NCBI RefSeq assembly: GCF_001440345.1 | Contig: NZ_LJYX01000006.1 | Span: 868,001-932,000, forward strand | Source: Colwellia sp. TT2012 | GTDB lineage: Bacteria; Pseudomonadota; Gammaproteobacteria; Enterobacterales; Alteromonadaceae | Direction: 5' to 3' | DNA length: 64,000 nt | In this document: piece by piece, positions 61,802-64,000 of the stretch | How the letters are laid out: every line of letters begins with the position of its first letter | Numbering within the stretch: position 1 is the stretch's first letter | The notes under the pieces: model-generated | The model's input: only the letters and a program-made list of their open reading frames with translations | The model's database searches: none | Told to the model about the DNA's origin: nothing | Program-made: the position numbers and the translations under genes

Positions 61802-63859
61802 ATGACTATGCAATCAGCAAGTGTTTTACCTGTTTTTGTATCACAAGATACTGATTTAAAGAATAAAAGTAATTCTGTGTCTTCTGGTGAACAAGATGGT
61901 GAGGCCGACTTTTCTCGTTTAGTTGCCCAACATGTCAGCGATGACAGTAACGTGACCAGTGATAAAGAGTCGCAACAAAAAATTGTATCAGCTTCGGCAA
62001 CGCATGGTAATGTTATTGCCGCCAACGGCAAAAATGACACAGATGAAGTCAAAAATGGCCAAGAAAGTGACTCTTCAGGGCAAGCTGGTGTTGATAATGC
62101 CAATCAAGACAATAGCGAACACTCGCCCGCAAATAATGTTTTGGCGACAGCGGATGATAAAACCACAGCAAAATCACCTAACAATAACGCCTTAGCTGAG
62201 TCTGAGCAGTTTATTGCTCTGCTTTATAATAGCGATCAAACGTTAACTAGCATGACCGAAAAATCAACAAAGAGTGAGCCCGTTAATAGTAAAGTCGACA
62301 TTGCGGAGGCTAAACAGGATAAAAGCGCAACAGAAGCTAATGAAACGGGTAAATTAAATGAGCGAAATACAGTTGAACTTAACGTTGAACATAAGCTCAA
62401 GGCGTTTTCAAAAGAGGAGTTACTCGCTCAAAGCCAGCTGAAAAATGTTGGTTTTGCACAGCAACCTAGCGAGCAACTACTAAAAAATTACCAACAATCA
62501 CTGCAAAGCATCAGCAACAATCAAAGTATAACTGGCGAGCAGTTAACGAATGCCCAGTTAACTGCAGCTCAACTGAATAATAAAGCTACCGATTTAGCGA
62601 ACAGTGTTTCAGCAACCAATAAAAGCCAACTTACCGAGCAAGTAGAGTCGGGTTTATACCCATTGCCCGTTGGTAATGATAAGCTAACCGCCGCAGAGGT
62701 ACAGCTTCTTGCTAAAGAACTAATAGCTAAAGAGTCATTAGCTAAAACTAAAGCGCCCCTAAGTGAAAAAAATGTCACTTTATCAGCTAAACCCCCAGGT
62801 ACAAATAGTGCTGAATTACCAGTTTCCGCATCGGATGCAACTGAAAAACAGCTACCTTCTGTCACTAAAGTAGCGAACCATACACTCGAGGCCATGCAAA
62901 ATAAAGCCAGCAATAATGAACAACAATTCGTTGCCAAAGCCGAGTTCGAAACTAACTCGGTTAATTCAATATTAAGCAATGTTAGCGCAGATAAACCCAT
63001 AGCAGAACGAACTACACCCTCGATAATACCGCATGAATTTACCGCTAAAGAACAGCCCGTTGCGGTTCAAGCAAAACAAGTCAACTTGAGCAATGCTCAA
63101 GTTCAAGGGCTGCAACAGGCTCAGCAGCAACCAGCAATACCACTAGTCAGTAGTGAGCAACAAGCTATTGATGATGCTGAGTATGCTGAAACTCTGCTGT
63201 TGTCACAAGAGCAACCGGTCGAGCAAGGCATGAAAACAACCAGCAAGGTTAGTGACAATATGGCCACACGTTCTTTCTCTGAGTCACAAGCATTAGCCAT
63301 ACAAGCAACCCAAGCTAAACAAAGCACTGATGCCTATATTGAGCATCAAGCAGTTGAAGTACTAAGTCATAATGTTGCCAGTGATATCGCACAAATCCAG
63401 ACAAACAAGGTGCAACTTCACCAAGAAAGCCTTGCTATTTATAGAAAAGATTTTGCCGATGCGGTAAAAGATAAAGTCATGATTATGATCAGCCAGAAGT
63501 TACAACAATTTGATATCACCTTGGACCCACCTGAGTTTGGTAATATGCAGGTGCGCGTTAATTTACAAGGTGAGCAAGCTACGGTTAATTTTATCGTGCA
63601 AAACCAGCAAGCAAAAGAAGCATTAGAGCAGAATATGCAGAAATTAAGGGATATGTTGGCGGAGCAGGGTGTCGATGTCGGCGACGCTACTGTTGAGCAA
63701 CAAAGTCAGCGGAAAAATAATGATAAAAATAATTTAAATCAAAGTAATGACCGGGCAGCATTGTTAACCAATTTAGATGAAGACGAGCATAGGGTAGAAC
63801 ACGCCTTATCCGCTAAGTTGTTCGATTCTTCGACAACGGGCGTAGATTACTACGCTTAA
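61802..63859 (+). CDS. fliK: Hook-length control protein FliK
   Basis: The 685-aa protein has a long, low-complexity Asn/Gln/Ser/Glu-rich N-terminal ruler region (residues 1 to about 550) and the conserved C-terminal domain (KVMIMISQKLQQFDITLDPP, then EFGNMQVRVNLQGEQATVNF). The length is well above enteric FliK (about 400 aa); the ruler is expected to set hook length. The gap of 184 bp after fliJ has no recognised promoter. Confidence 0.92.
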   Translation: MTMQSASVLPVFVSQDTDLKNKSNSVSSGEQDGEADFSRLVAQHVSDDSNVTSDKESQQKIVSASATHGNVIAANGKNDTDEVKNGQESDSSGQAGVDNANQDNSEHSPANNVLATADDKTTAKSPNNNALAESEQFIALLYNSDQTLTSMTEKSTKSEPVNSKVDIAEAKQDKSATEANETGKLNERNTVELNVEHKLKAFSKEELLAQSQLKNVGFAQQPSEQLLKNYQQSLQSISNNQSITGEQLTNAQLTAAQLNNKATDLANSVSATNKSQLTEQVESGLYPLPVGNDKLTAAEVQLLAKELIAKESLAKTKAPLSEKNVTLSAKPPGTNSAELPVSASDATEKQLPSVTKVANHTLEAMQNKASNNEQQFVAKAEFETNSVNSILSNVSADKPIAERTTPSIIPHEFTAKEQPVAVQAKQVNLSNAQVQGLQQAQQQPAIPLVSSEQQAIDDAEYAETLLLSQEQPVEQGMKTTSKVSDNMATRSFSESQALAIQATQAKQSTDAYIEHQAVEVLSHNVASDIAQIQTNKVQLHQESLAIYRKDFADAVKDKVMIMISQKLQQFDITLDPPEFGNMQVRVNLQGEQATVNFIVQNQQAKEALEQNMQKLRDMLAEQGVDVGDATVEQQSQRKNNDKNNLNQSNDRAALLTNLDEDEHRVEHALSAKLFDSSTTGVDYYA

Positions 63860-63997
63860 TTGACTAAAATGAAGTTAAGTTGGTGAAAACACATTGGCTC
63901 AAAGACTATTCAAGGATATAGTCTATCAATTAATACTATGTCATTCATTAGTCACTATTATTTTGACTATTAATGGCGGTAAATTTAAAGGATTCTC

Positions 63998-64000
63998 ATG
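63998..64000 (+). CDS. Start codon of the next gene, probably fliL
   Basis: The window ends on ATG, preceded by TAAAGGA at seven bases. In related clusters fliL follows fliK. Only the start codon is visible. Confidence 0.45.

Overview
The window is AT-rich DNA from a gammaproteobacterium. It carries a polar-type flagellar gene cluster whose gene order (flgT/flgO/flgP, flgA-flgM-flgN, cheV-cheR-flgB..L, flagellins, flaG, fliD, fliS, flrABC, fliEFGHIJK) matches marine Alteromonadales and Vibrionales. The protein style suggests a Colwellia/Thalassotalea-like member of the Alteromonadales. That placement is inference, because no rRNA or other phylogenetic marker gene is present.

Region 1 (1-13.7 kb) is accessory and housekeeping DNA. 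It holds the 3' end of a Y1-type transposase, a broken IS1634-family transposase, a TonB-dependent receptor, a family-3 solute-binding protein, several small conserved proteins, and an M24 peptidase next to a DAO-type FAD oxidoreductase. It also holds a PNPOx-like protein, an LpxR-like lipid A deacylase, the EF-P paralogue EfpL and an M14 peptidase.

Region 2 (13.8-39.7 kb) is the first flagellar block: flgT (-), a decayed flgO, flgP (+), then flgA-flgM-flgN (-). These are followed by cheV, cheR, flgBCDE, flgFGHIJKL, two near-identical flagellin genes, flaG, fliD and a Maf-type flagellin glycosyltransferase gene. A terminator after flgE and a consensus sigma-54 promoter before flgF split the rod/hook genes into two operons. 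The first flagellin gene has a sigma-54 type promoter and the second a sigma-28 type promoter. flgM also has a sigma-28 promoter.

Region 3 (39.8-50.5 kb) is entirely on the minus strand. It contains a nine-gene nonulosonic acid (legionaminic-acid type) island, legB-legC-legG-legI-neuD-like-ptmE-ptmF-ptmB-ptmA, lying tail to tail with maf. Upstream of it is a four-gene module: a 94-aa protein, fliS, a fliT-like gene and a 103-aa protein. The island would make the CMP-sugar that Maf transfers to the flagellins. Region 4 (51.1-64 kb) holds flrA, flrB-flrC and fliEFGHIJK, and the last three bases are the start codon of the next gene, probably fliL.

The most unusual structures are two tandem-repeat arrays on either side of flgD. 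Between flgC and flgD lie four 158-bp units, each an intact 51-55 codon ORF encoding the C-terminal helix of FlgC. Between flgD and flgE lie three 121-bp units, each repeating the flgE ribosome-binding site and start followed by a stop after 12 codons. A third oddity is flgO, which keeps its reading frame but carries three in-frame stop codons, each explainable by one C-to-T change.
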